Assembly (NCBI RefSeq): GCF_021272385.1
Contig: NZ_JAJSDZ010000007.1
Span: forward strand, 1-64,000
From: Vibrio salinus
GTDB taxonomy: Bacteria > Pseudomonadota > Gammaproteobacteria > Enterobacterales > Vibrionaceae
DNA: 64,000 nt
Direction of reading: 5' to 3'
Shown: one piece after another, positions 24,845 to 34,753 of the stretch
How positions within the stretch are numbered: position 1 is the stretch's first letter
How the letters are laid out: the number at the start of each line of letters is the position of its first letter
Made by a program: the position numbers and the translations under genes
Notes under the pieces: model-generated
Told to the model about the DNA's origin: nothing
The model's input: only the letters and a program-made list of their open reading frames with translations
Databases searched by the model: none

Positions 24845-26941
24845 CTAACCACGTTCTGCGATTATTGAGTCAGCAATATTCTTCGGAATTTCAGCATACT
24901 CTGAAAATTCCATAGAATATGATGCACGACCCTGAGTTGCAGAACGTAAATCAGTTGCATAACCAAACATTTCAGCCAGTGGGACTTTTGAATGAACAAT
25001 TTTCAGACCGGCAGGGCCTTCGTCCATTCCTTCGATGAGACCCCGGCGACGATTTAAGTCACCGACCACATCTCCCATCCAGTCTTCAGGAGTGGTTACT
25101 TCTACTTTCATAAGTGGCTCAAGAATAACAGGTTGAGCTTCAAGCGCACCTTTCTTGAATGCCATTGAGCCAGCGATTTTAAACGCCATCTCACTAGAGT
25201 CAACATCATGGTATGAACCATCGAAAAGTGTCGCTTTGACATCCAATACAGGATATCCAGCCAACACACCGTTGTTCATTTGCTCTTCGATACCTTTAGA
25301 TACCGAACTGATGTATTCCTTAGGAACTACACCACCCACGATTTCGTCAACGAAAACAAAGCCTTCACCAGGCTCAGCCGGTTCAATTTTCAGCCATACA
25401 TGACCGTATTGTCCACGACCACCAGACTGACGAATGAACTTGCCTTCAACTTCCGCCTTACCACGAATGGTTTCACGGTAAGCAACCTGAGGTTTACCCA
25501 CGTTGCAATCTACGCTGAACTCACGTTTCATGCGATCAACGATAATATCGAGGTGAAGCTCACCCATACCAGAAATTAATGTCTGGCCTGTTTCATCATC
25601 CGTTTCAACACGGAATGATGGGTCTTCAGCCGCAAGCTTACCTAAAGCAATGCCCATTTTTTCCTGGTCTGCTTTTGAGCGAGGTTCAACTGCAATCTGA
25701 ATAACCGGATCCGGGAACTCCATACGTTCAAGAACCACTTTATGGTTTTGATCACATAAAGTATCCCCTGTGGTGACATCTTTCAAACCAATCAAAGCGG
25801 CAATGTCACCAGCGAGAACTTCTTTAATTTCTTCACGCTTGTTTGAGTGCATCTGAACAATACGTCCAACGCGCTCTTTTTTCTGCTTAACGGAGTTGTA
25901 TACCGCATCACCGGAATTCAATACGCCGGAATAAACACGAACAAATGTCAGTGTGCCAACAAATGGGTCAGTTGCAATTTTAAAGGCTAATGCTGAGAAC
26001 GGCTCTTTGTCGTCTGCATGACGTTCAACTTCTTTTTCGCTCTCATCAATGCCTTTAATGGCCGGTACTTCACTTGGCGCGGGCAAGAAATCAATGACCG
26101 CATCGAGAACAACCTGAACCCCTTTATTTTTAAAGGCGCTACCGCATGTTGCGACAACAATTTCGTTATTTAGAGTCCGGGTACGTAAACCGAATTTTAT
26201 CTCTTCTTCGGTTAACTCACCTTCTTCTAAGTATTTATCCATCAACTCTTCATTTGCTTCAGCAGCCGCTTCCACCATGTGGGTACGCCACTCTTCAGCA
26301 AGTTCAAGCATGTCTGCCGGAATGTCTTCATGGGTATAAGTCATCCCTTGATCGGCATCATTCCAGTTGATGGTTTTCATCTTGATAAGGTCAATCACAC
26401 CTTTAAACTCTTCTTCTGCACCAATATTCAACTGAATAGGTACCGGAGTTGCACCAAGACGATGTTTAATTTGATCTACTACGCGTAAGAAATCAGCACC
26501 AGCACGGTCCATTTTATTAACGAACACCATACGAGGTACATGATACTTATCTGCCTGACGCCACACAGTCTCTGACTGAGGCTCAACACCTGAGGCTCCA
26601 CAGAAAACAACAACAGCACCATCAAGTACGCGCAGAGAACGCTCTACTTCAATGGTAAAATCAACGTGTCCGGGAGTGTCAATAATGTTGATACGGTGAG
26701 GTTCAAACTGAGCGTCCATACCACGCCAGAAGGTTGTAGTCGCAGCGGATGTGATAGTAATACCACGTTCCTGCTCCTGCTCCATCCAGTCCATGGTTGC
26801 GGCACCATCGTGAACTTCGCCAATTTTATGAGAAAGGCCTGTGTAGAACAGAATACGCTCGGTAGTAGTAGTTTTTCCTGCATCTACGTGAGCACAGATA
26901 CCGATATTACGGTAGCGCTCAATAGGAGTTTTACGAGCCAC
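24845..26941 (-). CDS. fusA: Elongation factor G
   Basis: 698 aa translocase GTPase. G1 [15 protein letters not shown], switch [11 protein letters not shown]3 [10 protein letters not shown]4 [10 protein letters not shown]; domain [11 protein letters not shown] and [15 protein letters not shown]. It starts with [14 protein letters not shown] as in the chromosomal str-operon paralogue. Confidence 0.98.
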   Translation of the reverse strand: MARKTPIERYRNIGICAHVDAGKTTTTERILFYTGLSHKIGEVHDGAATMDWMEQEQERGITITSAATTTFWRGMDAQFEPHRINIIDTPGHVDFTIEVERSLRVLDGAVVVFCGASGVEPQSETVWRQADKYHVPRMVFVNKMDRAGADFLRVVDQIKHRLGATPVPIQLNIGAEEEFKGVIDLIKMKTINWNDADQGMTYTHEDIPADMLELAEEWRTHMVEAAAEANEELMDKYLEEGELTEEEIKFGLRTRTLNNEIVVATCGSAFKNKGVQVVLDAVIDFLPAPSEVPAIKGIDESEKEVERHADDKEPFSALAFKIATDPFVGTLTFVRVYSGVLNSGDAVYNSVKQKKERVGRIVQMHSNKREEIKEVLAGDIAALIGLKDVTTGDTLCDQNHKVVLERMEFPDPVIQIAVEPRSKADQEKMGIALGKLAAEDPSFRVETDDETGQTLISGMGELHLDIIVDRMKREFSVDCNVGKPQVAYRETIRGKAEVEGKFIRQSGGRGQYGHVWLKIEPAEPGEGFVFVDEIVGGVVPKEYISSVSKGIEEQMNNGVLAGYPVLDVKATLFDGSYHDVDSSEMAFKIAGSMAFKKGALEAQPVILEPLMKVEVTTPEDWMGDVVGDLNRRRGLIEGMDEGPAGLKIVHSKVPLAEMFGYATDLRSATQGRASYSMEFSEYAEIPKNIADSIIAERG

Positions 26942-27021
26942 GATTGTATCCTCTTACTAAGGTTAACCTTAGAAAAAAATAGCAATGTGCTGCGAGCTTC
27001 ACACCCGCAGCACGAAAGGTA

Positions 27022-27492
27022 TTACCAGCGGTAATGTGCAAACGCTTTGTTCGCATCTGCCATACGGTGAACGTCTTCACGTTTCTTAACAGCAGAACCT
27101 TTGTTTTCAGCTGCGTCTAGCATTTCAGCAGCTAGGCGGGCAGCCATAGATTTTTCACCACGCTTACGCGCAGCTTCAACAATCCAACGCATAGCAAGTG
27201 CGTTACGGCGAACCGGACGTACTTCTACAGGTACCTGGTATGTTGAACCACCCACACGACGAGATTTAACCTCTACCGCTGGGCGAACATTTTCAAGAGC
27301 TTCTTCAAAAACAGCTAAGTGATCTTTATTCGATTTCTCAGCCATAGTGTCTAGTGCAGTATAAACAATTTTTTCTGCAGTAGATTTTTTTCCGTCAACC
27401 ATAAGGATGTTAACGAATTTTGCCAGCAGTTCAGATTTGAACTTAGGATCTGGAAGGATCTTACGCTGACCAATAACGCGACGACGTGGCAT
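27022..27492 (-). CDS. rpsG: 30S ribosomal protein S7
   Basis: 156 aa, [18 protein letters not shown] start, [30 protein letters not shown] end. Primary 16S-binding protein of the head. In E. coli, S7 represses translation of its operon from the rpsL-rpsG intergenic RNA; the 96-bp gap here (27493-27588) could hold that site. Confidence 0.98.
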   Translation of the reverse strand: MPRRRVIGQRKILPDPKFKSELLAKFVNILMVDGKKSTAEKIVYTALDTMAEKSNKDHLAVFEEALENVRPAVEVKSRRVGGSTYQVPVEVRPVRRNALAMRWIVEAARKRGEKSMAARLAAEMLDAAENKGSAVKKREDVHRMADANKAFAHYRW

Positions 27493-27588
27493 GGATATTC
27501 TCCGTTGTCTTCTTCAGGTTATCCAAAACTTTTCAGTTTTTTCAAAAATTAATAAAATTAGTGTTTGGCCTTACTTAACGGAAATCCA

Positions 27589-27966
<378 letters not shown>

Positions 27967-28043
27967 CTAGCTCCTGATTTACTTAAAGTAAGCTTTTGTG
28001 AAAAATCTATCCTTAGATGCTGTGAGACAAATAAGGACGCAAA

Positions 28044-28072
28044 ATTTTATGCACCAAAGATATTGGTGTCAA
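28044..28072 (-). promoter_or_regulatory. str operon promoter
   Basis: Minus strand -35 TTGACA (28067-28072), 17-bp spacer, -10 TAAAAT (28044-28049): near consensus, with a GC-containing discriminator (TTGCGTCC). It is about 80 bp before rpsL. The spacer holds a small inverted repeat (CACCAA ... TTGGTG). Confidence 0.75.
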
Positions 28073-28144
28073 GAAATATACAGATCTTTTTTGCTGATTT
28101 AGTAAACATTCTCAAATAGTACTAAGCGGAATGTATATAAATAA

Positions 28145-28420
28145 TCAGCTCCAGGTTATCGATGGAGGATGTTGAGCGGTCAGTTTTACAAATTCCCGAT
28201 AATTCACCATTTGAATATTATCACCGGTAAACAGAGCTAATCCTCTCGCCTCAATATCTTCAGAAAGGCAATAAACAGAGTGGCTCTTAAGCAGCTTAAA
28301 GTATTTGTGTTGAGGGTTGGCACAATACACTGCATCTTCTATCAGTAAAATAATATCGTCATTATGGCTGTAATGACTTGCCATAATAAGTGAATCTTGT
28401 GATTTAACGATATGTAACAT
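28145..28420 (-). CDS. tusB: Sulfurtransferase complex subunit TusB
   Basis: 91 aa DsrH-like fold (MLHIVKSQDS start, LLIEDAVYCA). Part of the TusBCD heterohexamer that relays sulfur from TusA to TusE for 2-thiolation of tRNA wobble uridine. Third of three tus genes, 5 bp after tusC and followed by the str operon in the same direction. Confidence 0.93.
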   Translation of the reverse strand: MLHIVKSQDSLIMASHYSHNDDIILLIEDAVYCANPQHKYFKLLKSHSVYCLSEDIEARGLALFTGDNIQMVNYREFVKLTAQHPPSITWS

Positions 28421-28425
28421 AGCCT

Positions 28426-28782
28426 TTAAAATTGTATTACTTTATGACTGTTTCTAAGCATGCCGGTGATTTCTCCGGGTTCCCGTAATTTTACCTCGAT
28501 ACAAAGTTCAGCTGAAGATAATCCCATGTCATCCAGTGACTGTCGGCAAGCATAAACCTCATCGATATCATACAACTCAAAGAGTTTCAGCATAGGTGCG
28601 TAATTTTTAGTCCCAATTCCCGTTGTATCCTGCCCATTAAGAAGATGAGCAACACCCTGATTAACAAAAATAACCTGTATGCCGTCACATAAAGCTGATG
28701 TTGCTAACACAGCATCAATGCCTTCCCGGCCACGAGCAGTAAAATGCGGCGCAGAAGTAAAAACAAAAGTAAGAGGCTTCAA
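28426..28782 (-). CDS. tusC: Sulfurtransferase complex subunit TusC
   Basis: 118 aa DsrF/DsrE-like (FVFTSAPHFTARGREGIDAVLA). Structural subunit of TusBCD. Its ATG overlaps the tusD stop by 4 bp. Confidence 0.94.
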   Translation of the reverse strand: MKPLTFVFTSAPHFTARGREGIDAVLATSALCDGIQVIFVNQGVAHLLNGQDTTGIGTKNYAPMLKLFELYDIDEVYACRQSLDDMGLSSAELCIEVKLREPGEITGMLRNSHKVIQF

Positions 28783-29171
28783 AACTGTACCACCCTATCT
28801 TCCTCTATTAATGCCGATCCAAAACTGCCTAAACCAGACTGTTCATACCCCGCAGCTAAATTATCACTATCAATGCCATGTAGCTCTGCTTCTGTTTCAC
28901 TTACCACTCCCCGCCTTAAAGAAGCCGCAATGCAAGTTTCCAGAGTCACATTGTTCTCTTTCGCCAAAACCTGCCAGGCAAGAGATAAATTCAGTTCATC
29001 ATTTGCCGGCACAACCAAACGGTTACCGTTAAGTACCCCATCCTGATAAAAAAAGACTTTTTTTAATATATGGCCTTCTTCTATCAATGCTTTCGCAAAA
29101 TTAAGGGCACTGAACGATGACTGTGAACCATAAACAGAGCCATTTACCAACAGGGTGTAGGAAAGTGGCAT
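28779..29171 (-). CDS. tusD: Sulfurtransferase complex subunit TusD
   Basis: 130 aa DsrE-like catalytic subunit. The persulfide-carrying Cys is in LETCIAASLRRGV (about residue 79), matching Cys78 of E. coli TusD. It shares one base with the yheO stop (TAATG), so the yheO-tusDCB genes form one unit. Confidence 0.95.
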   Translation of the reverse strand: MPLSYTLLVNGSVYGSQSSFSALNFAKALIEEGHILKKVFFYQDGVLNGNRLVVPANDELNLSLAWQVLAKENNVTLETCIAASLRRGVVSETEAELHGIDSDNLAAGYEQSGLGSFGSALIEEDRVVQF

Positions 29172-29896
29172 TACTTTTCTTCGTCCTCAGTTTTACGCTG
29201 ACGAATATAAAGATAAACGGTATGTTTCGAAATATTTAGTCTGTCGGCAACACTGTTGATCGCATCTTTAATATCAAAAATACCTTTATCAAACAGCGCC
29301 ATCACTATCTGCCGGTTTTTTGTATTATTTGATACTGTTTTATCCGCATTAATTTCTTCGATTGTTCTTTCTACCGTTTTATCGACCAATTCCTCAACAT
29401 CGCTTGCAAAATTAACAGAAGAAGCAGCATCGTTCGCTTCCTGAGTTGGTAAAAAGGACTGCAATACCTGAGAAAATGGCGCATCGAGATTAACATTAAT
29501 ACACAGAAGCCCGATTACCCTGTTTTCACCATTACGAATTGCTACCGTAATGGACTTCATTAATACTCCACCTTTTGCACGGGTAAAGTAAGAACGGGAA
29601 AAATTCCTTTCAGACCCTTCAATATCTCTCAACATTTTCAACGCAAGATCAGTAATCGGAGATCCAACTTGTCGCCCGGTATTCTCCCCATTGGCTATCT
29701 TGATTGCTGATGTATTGAGATCCTCTAATGAATGAAGGACGATCTCACAAAAAGGTCCTATCAGACTCGCGATCCCATCTACAACCGCCTCATAAGACTT
29801 CAATATGACCTGATCTTGCTCAGTAAATGGCTTCACGTGCACGGATTCCATTTCAAGCAACATTTCTTCTGCATTGAATGCGTCTGCTGTTGTCAT
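29171..29896 (-). CDS. yheO: YheO-like helix-turn-helix regulator
   Basis: 241 aa. N-terminal PAS-like YheO domain (SLIGPFCEIVLHSLEDLNTSAIKIANG; VIGLLCINVNLDAPF) and a C-terminal HTH (IKDAINSVADRLNISKHTVYLYIRQ). E. coli has the same yheO-tusDCB order. The ligand and targets are unknown. Confidence 0.9.
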   Translation of the reverse strand: MTTADAFNAEEMLLEMESVHVKPFTEQDQVILKSYEAVVDGIASLIGPFCEIVLHSLEDLNTSAIKIANGENTGRQVGSPITDLALKMLRDIEGSERNFSRSYFTRAKGGVLMKSITVAIRNGENRVIGLLCINVNLDAPFSQVLQSFLPTQEANDAASSVNFASDVEELVDKTVERTIEEINADKTVSNNTKNRQIVMALFDKGIFDIKDAINSVADRLNISKHTVYLYIRQRKTEDEEK

Positions 29897-30011
29897 AGTT
29901 ATCCAACCTTAAAATCAAATAATTGATGTAAGTTTATCAGAAAATTTTAATCAAAGAGCACGCTATCTTATTATCTAGTGATTTAGAACAAATAAACTTC
30001 TCTTAGACGTC

Positions 30012-30042
30012 AAAAAGGCCTGGGATATCCTCAGACCTTTTT
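30012..30042 (-). terminator. Terminator after fkpA
   Basis: Minus-strand stem AAAAGGTCTG / CAGGCCTTTT (one G-U pair) with a run of U, about 33 bp after the fkpA stop. Confidence 0.8.
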
Positions 30043-30075
30043 TCGGTAACACAAATCAACCATCAGAGCGGTTAA

Positions 30076-30879
30076 TTATTTCTTCGCTTTTTTCTCTTCT
30101 TTTTTAGGCGCTTTTGCATCATGAACTTTTAAAAGCTCAACCTGAAAAACCAGAGTAGAATTAGCAGGAATCGTTGGAGTATCCTGATCGCCATACGCCA
30201 GTTCTGGTGGAATAACAAACTCGTATTTTGCGCCTTCTTTCATTAACTGAACACCTTCAGTCCAGCCAGGGATGACCCTGTTCAAAGGAAAAGTAGCCGG
30301 TTTTCCACGATCATAAGAACTATCAAATTTCGTTCCGTCAGTTAAAGTCCCTTTATATTGAACTTCAACGGTATCGGTCGCTTTAGGAGATTTCCCTTTT
30401 CCTGGAGTCAATACTTTATAAAGCAAGCCAGACTTGGTTTTCTTAACGCCTTCCTGTTTTTCGAAATTCGCCCGGAATTCATCACCGGCTTTTTTATTCG
30501 CCTCAGCTTTTGCTTTTGCTTTTGCCTGTGCTAATGCAGTCAGACGTTTATCAAATCCTTCAAGCGCTTTGTGTGCTTCTTCGTCTGTCAGTTCCTGCTT
30601 GTTGGCAAATGCATGTTCAATTCCTTTTAAAACCATCTTTTTATCGAGGTCAATACCCAACTCTTTTGGTTTTTCTAAACTGGAATTTAAATAATTAGCA
30701 AATGAAACACCAATTGCATAAGCCACTTTTTCATCGTCTGATTTAAACTCGATGGTTTTTGCAACCTGAGTTGCCGCAGGTGCGTCCGTTTTAGCTGTTT
30801 CTGCGGCTTTATCTTTCTGACAACCAGCAGCCAGCATGACTGTTGCAGCTAGTAAAGACACTTTAAACAATGATTTCAT
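30076..30879 (-). CDS. fkpA: FKBP-type peptidyl-prolyl isomerase FkpA, with lipobox
   Basis: 267 aa envelope chaperone/isomerase. Signal sequence ends in the lipobox LAAGC (Cys20), predicting a lipoprotein; E. coli FkpA is soluble in the periplasm. Residues about 40-140 form the helical dimerisation domain, with an AKAKAKAEANKKAG helix. Residues about 150-255 are the FKBP domain (VEVQYKGTLTDGTKFDSSY, IPPELAYGDQDTPTIPANS). The C-terminus is Lys-rich. Confidence 0.93.
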   Translation of the reverse strand: MKSLFKVSLLAATVMLAAGCQKDKAAETAKTDAPAATQVAKTIEFKSDDEKVAYAIGVSFANYLNSSLEKPKELGIDLDKKMVLKGIEHAFANKQELTDEEAHKALEGFDKRLTALAQAKAKAKAEANKKAGDEFRANFEKQEGVKKTKSGLLYKVLTPGKGKSPKATDTVEVQYKGTLTDGTKFDSSYDRGKPATFPLNRVIPGWTEGVQLMKEGAKYEFVIPPELAYGDQDTPTIPANSTLVFQVELLKVHDAKAPKKEEKKAKK

Positions 30880-31025
30880 TAATTACTCCAATATATTAGG
30901 CAAACTTTCTCGTTTCACACACGTGGTATAATTTTAAACATAACGTTCAATGTGTAAAACATTGTTAACCCCGAATGTGTTATAAACTAAGAGTGTCAGA
31001 TCACTCTAAATGGATATCACTACAG

Positions 31026-32009
31026 ATGCGACCATTTTCTCTTTATATCGTGATTTTTTTTGTCAGCTTGTTGTTAAATGGATGTTTTTTATCCTCAAAA
31101 CCAGCAAAAAAATGGCTTATCGAACCCAATGGCGCCACAGCATTTGGTCTGAGCCGGGATGCCCGCTTTGCTCTTACTTTCTCAGAAGAAAACCAACTGG
31201 TTTTGTGGGACCTCAAAGAGAATAAGCTGCTTGCTCACTTAGGCTCTTTAGATAAACAAAAATCTACCGTATCACTGATAAAAATTTCAGACAATGACCG
31301 GTACGCCATTACAGCAAGCCAGACAAACTTTGCAGTCTGGGATCTTGCCTGGTCTCAATCCAAAGGTCTTTGGTCAATCGCTGACGGCATTATCAGAGAT
31401 ATTGACATCTCAAATGACGGAGAACAGGTCCTGTTAGGTTTATCAAACCGAAAAGCAATATACCTTGACTTAGTCACTGGAAGACGACTTGAGTTCCTTG
31501 CTCACAGAGAAAAAGTCAATTCCGTTGCTTTATCTCCAAATGGTCGCTTTGCTCTGACTGGTGGAAATGATTACAACGCCTACTTATGGAATACAAAAAC
31601 CGGACAAATCATCCGAAAATTTTCTCATGAACAAAGAATAGTCAAAGTCGCCTTACAAAGAGATGGTAAATTCGCTTTTACTTCAGATGGTGGTAATTCC
31701 GGAACAATATGGGACTTGAAAACTGGACATGAAATTTCTCACCTTCATAGTTTTGTCCGTCAACTGATTTTTTCTGCTGCACGATTTTCTGATGATGGAT
31801 CCAGACTGGCGACAGGCACACCATCAAGTAAATTGATTATATGGAACTCTCTTTCCGGTGATAAGCTGGCTTCTTTCGAAGTTCAGCCCAAAAAAGACAC
31901 TCGACCTCCAAGAGCGGTCGTGTATGATGCTGCTTTTGATGGCAAAAGCCGGGTAATTTCGGCATCATCATCAGGTATTGCCGAGGCATGGAATTTAAAA
32001 GGGGAATAG
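31026..32009 (+). CDS. WD40-repeat lipoprotein
   Basis: 327 aa from the ATG at 31026. Type II signal peptide (FFVSLLLNGC, Cys at about 21), then a beta-propeller of about six to seven WD40-like blades ending in LWDL, VWDLAW, LWNTKTG, IWDLKTG, IWNSLSG, AWNLKGE; each blade has an S/N-D/P-D/N-G-x-x-A/V turn. Probably an outer-membrane-anchored periplasmic scaffold; partner unknown. The start is chosen because the signal begins at MRPFSLY; a longer frame (30975) would bury it. slyX starts one base after its stop. Confidence 0.85.
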   Translation: MRPFSLYIVIFFVSLLLNGCFLSSKPAKKWLIEPNGATAFGLSRDARFALTFSEENQLVLWDLKENKLLAHLGSLDKQKSTVSLIKISDNDRYAITASQTNFAVWDLAWSQSKGLWSIADGIIRDIDISNDGEQVLLGLSNRKAIYLDLVTGRRLEFLAHREKVNSVALSPNGRFALTGGNDYNAYLWNTKTGQIIRKFSHEQRIVKVALQRDGKFAFTSDGGNSGTIWDLKTGHEISHLHSFVRQLIFSAARFSDDGSRLATGTPSSKLIIWNSLSGDKLASFEVQPKKDTRPPRAVVYDAAFDGKSRVISASSSGIAEAWNLKGE

Positions 32010-32010
32010 T

Positions 32011-32235
32011 GTGAAGACATTAATCGAAAAACTGGAATCTAAAGTTGACGACCTTGAATATAAAATCACCTATCAGGAGCAAACAATCGGGGCATTAAAC
32101 GACGCTTTAGCACAGCAACAGCTTCAATTAAGCCGGATGCAAGAACAAATGAAATTTATGACCAGCAAACTAAAATCGATGACAAGCTCCAACCTTGCCG
32201 ATCCCTCTGAAGAAACACCACCACCACACTACTAA
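32011..32235 (+). CDS. slyX: SlyX family protein
   Basis: 74 aa, almost entirely coiled coil (IEKLESKVDDLEYKITYQEQ) with a Pro/His tail (PPPHY), as in SlyX. Function unknown. GTG start behind AGGGGA; translation is likely coupled to the WD40 gene. Confidence 0.92.
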   Translation: MKTLIEKLESKVDDLEYKITYQEQTIGALNDALAQQQLQLSRMQEQMKFMTSKLKSMTSSNLADPSEETPPPHY

Positions 32236-32249
32236 TGATCGATAGCGAA

Positions 32250-32438
32250 TCAACGAAGATAGAAATAACTAATAATGATACCGGCAACGACTAAACAACC
32301 ACCAATTCGTCTTAATTGATTATTTGGCTGCCCCGCAAGCTGAGCCACAGTTTGTCGCCATTTATCAGGCGCAACAAAAGGGCCGAAACCTTCAACAATA
32401 AGTAACAAGCCAAACGCCAGCCAAATTGAATGTGCCAT
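32250..32438 (-). CDS. DUF2065 small membrane protein (YjeT-like)
   Basis: 62 aa with two hydrophobic segments (IWLAFGLLLIVEGFGPFVAP; LVVAGIIISYFYL). Excellent ribosome site (AGGAGGAAATGC). It follows hflC after a terminator, as yjeT follows hflC in E. coli. Confidence 0.88.
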   Translation of the reverse strand: MAHSIWLAFGLLLIVEGFGPFVAPDKWRQTVAQLAGQPNNQLRRIGGCLVVAGIIISYFYLR

Positions 32439-32491
32439 GCATTTCCTCCTAAAATAATTTACCTGAGTTCTATATACGAACTTACGAACAC

Positions 32492-32514
32492 AAAAAAGGC
32501 TCCTTACCGGAGCC
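32492..32514 (-). terminator. Terminator after hflC
   Basis: Minus-strand stem GGCTCC / GGAGCC with six U, 24 bp after the hflC stop and before the DUF2065 gene. Confidence 0.9.
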
Positions 32515-32537
32515 TTACATAATAAACAGATATTGAG

Positions 32538-33515
32538 TTATTTCCCAGTAGCGCCTTTCATTCCTTTCATATACTGGAAGAATTCGCTATTTGGATCCAA
32601 CACCAAAACATCACCCTGACCATTAAATGATTTCTCATACGCTTTGAGTGAGCGTAAGAATGAGAAAAATTCAGGATCTTTGTTATATGCTTTTGAATAG
32701 ATCTTTGCCGCTTTAGCGTCAGCTGTACCACGTGTAACCCTGGCAGTTTTATCCGCTTCAGCCAGAATCGTTGCCACTTCCAGCTCTGCCTGAGCTTTAA
32801 TGACTTCCGCTTTTTCACGCCCCTGAGAACGGTGTTTACGGGCAACAGAATCACGTTCAGCTCTCATACGGCGATAGATAGATTCACTAATCTCATCAGG
32901 AAGGTTTATTTTCTTCATTCTGAAATCAACAACATACACACCTAAGTCTTTCATCGCACTTTTTCTGGTATTCAGCAAAACATTTTCCATAATCTGATCA
33001 CGCTGACCATCTATCTTCAAGGCTTCTTTTGCTGCTTCAGTCGTGACAACGTCTGAATCCGTACTATCAGGTAACACATCATCATTTCTTGGTCCGGAAA
33101 CAATCTGTTTAATTTCCCTTGAACCAATTTCAGATCTCAGTACATCCGTTACTTTTCGTTCCAAAAGCGCCTGAGCAGTCAGTGAATTACCGCCACCAGT
33201 CGCAAGATAATACTTATCAAAGTCCTTAATACGCCATTTGACATAAGAGTCAATAATAACGTCTTTTTTCTCTGAAGTAACGAAACGGTCAGAACGTCCG
33301 TCCATTGTCAGAATTCTGGCTTCTAACGTTTTTACACGATCAAAAATTGGCATTTTAAAATGCAAACCAGGCTCATAAATTTTCGCAACCTGACCATCTT
33401 TAAGGATTCGGCCAAAACGGACAACAATACCACGCTCACCTTCAGGGATAACAAACATTGACATCAGTATAACGATCAATCCCAGGACAATAACAGGGAT
33501 AATTAATTTACGCAT
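32538..33515 (-). CDS. hflC: FtsH protease modulator HflC
   Basis: 325 aa SPFH/band-7 membrane protein. One N-terminal transmembrane segment (IPVIVLGLIVILMSMFVIP), then the SPFH domain (ERGIVVRFGRILKD) and a long helical part (KAEVIKAQAELEVATILAEA). With HflK it forms a periplasmic cage around FtsH. 2 bp after hflK. Confidence 0.96.
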   Translation of the reverse strand: MRKLIIPVIVLGLIVILMSMFVIPEGERGIVVRFGRILKDGQVAKIYEPGLHFKMPIFDRVKTLEARILTMDGRSDRFVTSEKKDVIIDSYVKWRIKDFDKYYLATGGGNSLTAQALLERKVTDVLRSEIGSREIKQIVSGPRNDDVLPDSTDSDVVTTEAAKEALKIDGQRDQIMENVLLNTRKSAMKDLGVYVVDFRMKKINLPDEISESIYRRMRAERDSVARKHRSQGREKAEVIKAQAELEVATILAEADKTARVTRGTADAKAAKIYSKAYNKDPEFFSFLRSLKAYEKSFNGQGDVLVLDPNSEFFQYMKGMKGATGK

Positions 33516-33517
33516 TA

Positions 33518-34708
33518 TTAGTATCTCCCTTGACGTGATGTTGATGAATCTGTTGAGCGAGAGTCAGAGCTCCCTTTCGTTTTCTTATCAGATTCCAGGG
33601 TGATATGATCATAAAGCGGTGATGATTTTAAATCCTGTTTTGTCGGTTGTTTTCCTTCTTTAACCAATTTATCAATTGGCAAATAAAGAAGATTACCACT
33701 GGATTTAGAATCAATCAGAACTTTCGGTGTACTTGCATAAACCTGTTCCATTGCATCAATGTACAAACGCTCACGGGTAACTTTCGGCGCCGCTTTATAC
33801 TCTGGTAGCAATTTATCGAACTGAGCAACCTGACCAAGAGCTTCGTTGATAGTTCTTTCACTATACCCCTGAGCTTCTTTTTTCAACCGTTCGGCACGAC
33901 CTGTCGCTTTGGGCAAAATTTCATTTTTATAAGCTTCCGCTTCCCGGATGAAGCGTTCTTCATCCTCCCGGGCTGCAATAGCATCATCAAATGCATCCTT
34001 AACCTGTTCCGGCGGACGAGCTGACTGGAAGTTAACATCAACAACCATCAATCCCATATCGTACTTATCAATAATAGAATTTAGTGTTTCCTGAGTACTT
34101 TGACGAATTTGCTGACGGCCACTGGTAAGAATACTGTCCATCAGAGAATCACCAATCACAGCACGCAAAGCAGAATCTGTTGCCTGACGAAGACTGTCAT
34201 CTGCATTGGTTACCCGATAAAGATATTTATAAGGGTCAGCAACCCGATACTGAACATCCATTGCCACAGTGACGACATTCTCATCCTTCGTCAACATCAG
34301 ACCGGTCGCTCTCAACGAACGAATGGCCTGAACGTTAACCGCGGTGACATCATCGATAAATCTGGCTCGCCAGTTCAAACCGGGATCGACAATACGGTCA
34401 TATTTTCCTAAACGTAATACAACGCCACGTTCAGCTTCACCAATGGTATAGAAACCGGAGAAAAACCATATGACTATTGCAACGACAATTATGACACCAA
34501 AGCCAATAGAACTCCCTCCAGAAAAAGAAGGGATTTTCCCGCCTTTTTTGCCAAATTTCCCCCCCAGCTTCTGACTCAGCTTATTAAAAACTTCGTCTAA
34601 ATCTGGTGGTCCCTGATCTTGGCCTCCACGCTTACCGTTGCCCCATGGGTCGTTATCGCGGCCATTGTTATCATTGTTACCATTATTACCAGGCTCATTC
34701 CACGCCAT
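33518..34708 (-). CDS. hflK: FtsH protease modulator HflK
   Basis: 396 aa. Asn/Gly-rich cytoplasmic N-terminus (residues 1-65), transmembrane segment GVIIVVAIVIWFFSGFYTI near 73-93, SPFH domain (AERGVVLRLGKYDRIVDPGL), helical EDEERFIREAEAYKNEILP region and a Ser-rich tail. Partner of HflC. Confidence 0.96.
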   Translation of the reverse strand: MAWNEPGNNGNNDNNGRDNDPWGNGKRGGQDQGPPDLDEVFNKLSQKLGGKFGKKGGKIPSFSGGSSIGFGVIIVVAIVIWFFSGFYTIGEAERGVVLRLGKYDRIVDPGLNWRARFIDDVTAVNVQAIRSLRATGLMLTKDENVVTVAMDVQYRVADPYKYLYRVTNADDSLRQATDSALRAVIGDSLMDSILTSGRQQIRQSTQETLNSIIDKYDMGLMVVDVNFQSARPPEQVKDAFDDAIAAREDEERFIREAEAYKNEILPKATGRAERLKKEAQGYSERTINEALGQVAQFDKLLPEYKAAPKVTRERLYIDAMEQVYASTPKVLIDSKSSGNLLYLPIDKLVKEGKQPTKQDLKSSPLYDHITLESDKKTKGSSDSRSTDSSTSRQGRY

Positions 34709-34753
34709 CAGTAATCTCCATCATTTGATATGACGATATACTGTAGCAGTCCT

